Below, one piece after another: positions 7,138-8,950 of a stretch of DNA of 8,950 nucleotides. The notes under the pieces were generated by a model. The model ran no database searches. It was not told the DNA's origin and saw only the letters and a program-made list of their open reading frames with translations. The number at the start of each line of letters is the position of its first letter. Within the stretch, counting starts at the first letter, position 1. A program made the translations under genes and the position numbers. The stretch comes from Opitutales bacterium (GTDB lineage Bacteria; Verrucomicrobiota; Verrucomicrobiia; Opitutales; Intestinicryptomonadaceae). The DNA is taken from assembly GCA_021641325.1 (NCBI GenBank), contig JAJXPD010000040.1:1-8950 (forward strand), written 5' to 3'.

Positions 7138-7644
7138 CTATTTCCTTCCGTCGCGGTGTTTTGCTATCGCGATTACCCCGACCATCGCCGCCAAGAGCGT
7201 GATTCCCGCAATTTCGAACGGCAGCATAAAAGTTGTGAAGAGCGCAATGCCGTAGTTTTTCGCCGCCGACACCGCGGGAATGCCCGCCTGCGCCGTATCC
7301 GCGCCCGCGCAGCCGCGCAGAATCTGCGGTTCGAAAACTCCTATGAGCGCGAGCACCGCCGCCCAGAGCAGCAGCAGAACGCCGCGCTTTATCCAGCCCG
7401 CGCCGTCGCGCTTGTCGCCTATGAGCATTACGACGAACACGAACAAGACCAGAACCGCGCCCGCGTAGACCATTACGAGCACGAACGCCAAGAAGTACGC
7501 TTTCATCAGCAGCAGAAGCCCCGCCGCGCCGAGAATCGACGCAAGCATCGACATCGCCTGATTGACGTATCCGCGAACCGTAAGCACGCCGACCGCGCCG
7601 CCGAGGCACAGGCCGCAGAAAATGTAATACATAATGTCTTCCAT
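7138..7644 (-). CDS. nuoJ: NADH-quinone oxidoreductase subunit J (NuoJ)
   Basis: Membrane subunit of complex I (ND6 homologue), 168 residues from the chosen start. About five hydrophobic segments are visible (roughly residues 5-23, 30-48, 52-75, 87-104, 136-162). The conserved TM3 stretch VMVYAGAVLVLFVFVVMLI carries the family tyrosine (Y60); in characterised complexes this helix changes conformation during coupling. I place the start at 7644 because a strong GGAGGA site (7653-7658) lies 8 bases upstream and family similarity begins there. The open frame extends further upstream to 7827, but that part overlaps nuoI and is a basic, non-membrane sequence in the wrong frame. A second ATG at 7632 is possible but has poorer spacing. 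The loop between TM4 and TM5 (about residues 106-132) is rich in Ala and Gly. The gene ends in TAG, 14 bases before nuoK. Confidence 0.96.
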   Translation of the reverse strand: MEDIMYYIFCGLCLGGAVGVLTVRGYVNQAMSMLASILGAAGLLLLMKAYFLAFVLVMVYAGAVLVLFVFVVMLIGDKRDGAGWIKRGVLLLLWAAVLALIGVFEPQILRGCAGADTAQAGIPAVSAAKNYGIALFTTFMLPFEIAGITLLAAMVGVIAIAKHRDGRK

Positions 7645-8180
7645 TATTTTCTTCCTCCGAATTCTGCGTTGTCCTTGACTTTTTTCCACTTCATAATCTT
7701 GTCGGGCAGGACGCCTCCCGCCGCGTAGAGGTCGGCCTTGTGGCGGATAAATTCCTCGCGCGTATAGCCGTTTATGGAAAATTCGTTTTGCAGTACAATC
7801 GCCTTTTCGGGGCAGACTTCCTGACAAAGCCCGCAGAATATGCAGCGGAGCATGTTGATTTGGAAATCCTGCGGGGCTTTTTCTATGTACGCGTACTCGC
7901 TGTCTTCGGGAATCGGGCCGGGGAAGACGCGAATTGCCTTAGACGGGCAGACAAATTCGCAAAGCTGGCACGACACGCATTTTTCGCGCCCCTGCGAATC
8001 CTTCACGAGCGTCGGCGCGCCGCGGTATCCCACGGGGAGCACGGGCGACTGGTCGGGATATTCCAGCGTAACGCGCGGCTTGAATATGTTTTTGAACGTT
8101 ATAAACAGACCCGAAACTATTTGGGGCAAATAGAGTTTTTCCCAAAAGCTCAGGCGTTTTCTTTCGACTACGATAGCCAT
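7644..8180 (-). CDS. nuoI: NADH-quinone oxidoreductase subunit I (NuoI), 2x[4Fe-4S] ferredoxin-like
   Basis: Peripheral-arm subunit of complex I, 178 residues, on the cytoplasmic face against NuoH. It holds the two tetranuclear clusters N6a and N6b, which relay electrons toward N2 and quinone. Both cluster motifs are intact in CxxCxxCxxxCP form: C68, C71, C74, C78 and C113, C116, C119, C123. By the usual ferredoxin pattern, the fourth Cys of each motif ligates the other cluster. An amphipathic N-terminal stretch (about residues 10-35, LYLPQIVSGLFITFKNIFKP) matches the membrane-surface helix of the family. The C-terminal tail is lysine-rich. The ATG at 8180 is 18 bases after the nuoH stop and has only a weak Shine-Dalgarno candidate (GGA, 7 bases upstream). 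Its TAA shares one base with the nuoJ ATG, and its last codons encode the nuoJ ribosome binding site. Confidence 0.97.
   Translation of the reverse strand: MAIVVERKRLSFWEKLYLPQIVSGLFITFKNIFKPRVTLEYPDQSPVLPVGYRGAPTLVKDSQGREKCVSCQLCEFVCPSKAIRVFPGPIPEDSEYAYIEKAPQDFQINMLRCIFCGLCQEVCPEKAIVLQNEFSINGYTREEFIRHKADLYAAGGVLPDKIMKWKKVKDNAEFGGRK
7653..7658 (-). promoter_or_regulatory. Ribosome binding site of nuoJ, inside nuoI
   Basis: GGAGGA on the minus strand, 8 bases before the nuoJ ATG at 7644. It is formed by the glycine codons near the end of nuoI (FGGRK). This site decides the nuoJ start and, with the TAATG stop/start overlap, indicates translational coupling of nuoI and nuoJ. Confidence 0.85.
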
Positions 8181-8198
8181 AGATTTATCCGTTGAAAT

Positions 8199-8950
8199 TT
8201 AGAAAGACATAATCAGCAGGTATGCCACGAAGTTCGCGAGCGCAAGCGGCACAAGAGCCTTCCAGCCCAGCCGCATGACTTGGTCGTACCTGAAACGCGG
8301 AAGAGTCCAGCGAACCCAGATAAAGAAGAAGAGCATTGCCGCGATTTTCACGATGAACGTAAGCAGCGACATCACCGCCCCGACCCAGCCCCAAGATTCG
8401 GGCCACGCCACCCCCGGAAGCGGATTCCAGCCGCCGAGGAACAGCACTATGAACAGCGACGACCCAAGCACCATGTGCCCATAGTCGCCCACGAAGAACA
8501 GCCCGAATTTGAAGCTGCCGTATTCGGTGTGGTATCCGCTGACGAGGTCGGTTTCGCTTTCCGCCATATCGAAGGGAAGCCTGTTCGTTTCGGCGAAGAG
8601 CGCTACGAGGAACAGGAACGCCGACACGGGCTGCAAGAGGCAGAACCACACGTTCTGCTGAGCGCGCGCGATTTCGAAAAGGCTCAGGGGGCTGTCGGAG
8701 TTTCGCGCAACCCACATAACCACGGGCAGAACCGAAAGCCCCATCGCAAGCTCGTAGCTTACCACCTGCGCCGAAGCCCTCATCGCGCCCATGTAGGGGA
8801 ATTTGCTGTTCGACGACCAGCCCGCCATGAGCGCGCCGTACACGCCAAGAGAGCCGATTGCGAGCGCGAAGACGAGGCTTACGTCGATGTCCGCCGCGGA
8901 GAGCGGACAGAGCTGACCGTCGCTCCAATACGCGCCGAACGGGACAACGC
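8199..8950 (-). CDS. nuoH: NADH-quinone oxidoreductase subunit H (complex I, NuoH), 5' end outside window
   Basis: Membrane subunit of complex I that joins the peripheral arm to the proton-pumping arm and forms part of the quinone-binding chamber. The visible part is 249 residues; the first full codon is at 8948. The reading frame runs open to the window edge, and since family members are usually about 320-400 residues, roughly the first 80-150 are missing. The visible N-terminal end already has family sequence (VVPFG, then ADIDVSLVFALAIGSLGVYG, then AGWSSNSKFPYMGAMRASAQ). The conserved loop near the quinone site follows (ETNRLPFDMAESETDLVSGYHTEY), carrying the acidic residues typical of NuoH. 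Several hydrophobic segments alternate with these loops. A GTG at 8843 is an internal valine, not a start. The gene ends in TAA, 18 bases before nuoI. Identification is firm; only the start is unknown. Confidence 0.97.
   Translation of the reverse strand, partial: VVPFGAYWSDGQLCPLSAADIDVSLVFALAIGSLGVYGALMAGWSSNSKFPYMGAMRASAQVVSYELAMGLSVLPVVMWVARNSDSPLSLFEIARAQQNVWFCLLQPVSAFLFLVALFAETNRLPFDMAESETDLVSGYHTEYGSFKFGLFFVGDYGHMVLGSSLFIVLFLGGWNPLPGVAWPESWGWVGAVMSLLTFIVKIAAMLFFFIWVRWTLPRFRYDQVMRLGWKALVPLALANFVAYLLIMSF

Noticed and set aside
6818..7609. Longer nuoK start at 7609
   Set aside because: The extension overlaps nuoJ out of frame, is Arg-rich and not membrane-like. NuoK is about 100 residues in the family, matching the start at 7123.
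7138..7827. Longer nuoJ start at 7827
   Set aside because: The extra N-terminus is basic, overlaps nuoI in another frame and lacks family similarity. The strong GGAGGA site and the onset of membrane sequence mark 7644.
8199..8843. GTG at 8843 as the nuoH start
   Set aside because: The same frame continues upstream to the window edge with conserved NuoH sequence (VVPFG and ADIDVSLVFALAIG), so this GTG is an internal valine codon.
1..8950. CRISPR array, mobile element, tRNA/rRNA, defence or secretion system
   Set aside because: No direct repeats with spacers, transposase or integrase motifs, tRNA-like folds or defence domains were seen. The window is filled by complex I genes plus two small-operon neighbours.

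Overview
The window is GC-rich bacterial DNA. Every supported gene lies on the minus strand and is read from the right edge leftward. In transcription order it holds the 3' part of a respiratory complex I (type I NADH:quinone oxidoreductase) operon: nuoH (5' end cut off by the window edge), nuoI, nuoJ, nuoK, nuoL, nuoM and nuoN. Two genes follow in the same direction, a small lipoprotein with a PEGA-like segment and a TrpB2-type tryptophan synthase beta chain. A strong hairpin plus T-run then closes the unit at the left edge. The operon promoter and nuoA-G are not in the window.

Layout from right to left: 8950-8199 nuoH, 8180-7644 nuoI, 7644-7138 nuoJ, 7123-6818 nuoK, 6813-4906 nuoL, 4893-3385 nuoM, 3378-1936 nuoN, 1890-1522 lipoprotein, 1500-133 trpB2, 82-40 terminator. 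Junctions inside the nuo block are 18 bases or less, and nuoI and nuoJ share one base. Several ribosome binding sites sit inside the end of the preceding gene, which suggests translational coupling. The longest gap (45 bases, between nuoN and the lipoprotein) holds a GC hairpin. No stretch over 300 bases lacks a gene.

How the genes work together: NuoI carries the last two 4Fe-4S clusters that pass electrons to quinone. NuoH forms the membrane end of the quinone chamber. NuoJ and NuoK form the E-channel region. NuoL, NuoM and NuoN are the three antiporter-like proton-pumping subunits. NuoL and NuoN keep their key charged residues, but NuoM has lost its TM7 lysine. The lipoprotein and TrpB2 have no known tie to complex I and may simply share the transcript.

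The taxon cannot be fixed from this window. The canonical H-I-J-K-L-M-N order, the GC-rich composition, the unusual NuoM signature and the mix of strong and absent Shine-Dalgarno sites would fit a member of the Verrucomicrobiota/PVC group; this is a tentative inference from recalled family patterns. I see no mobile element, CRISPR array, tRNA, rRNA or defence system. Most of the window is ordinary core metabolism.
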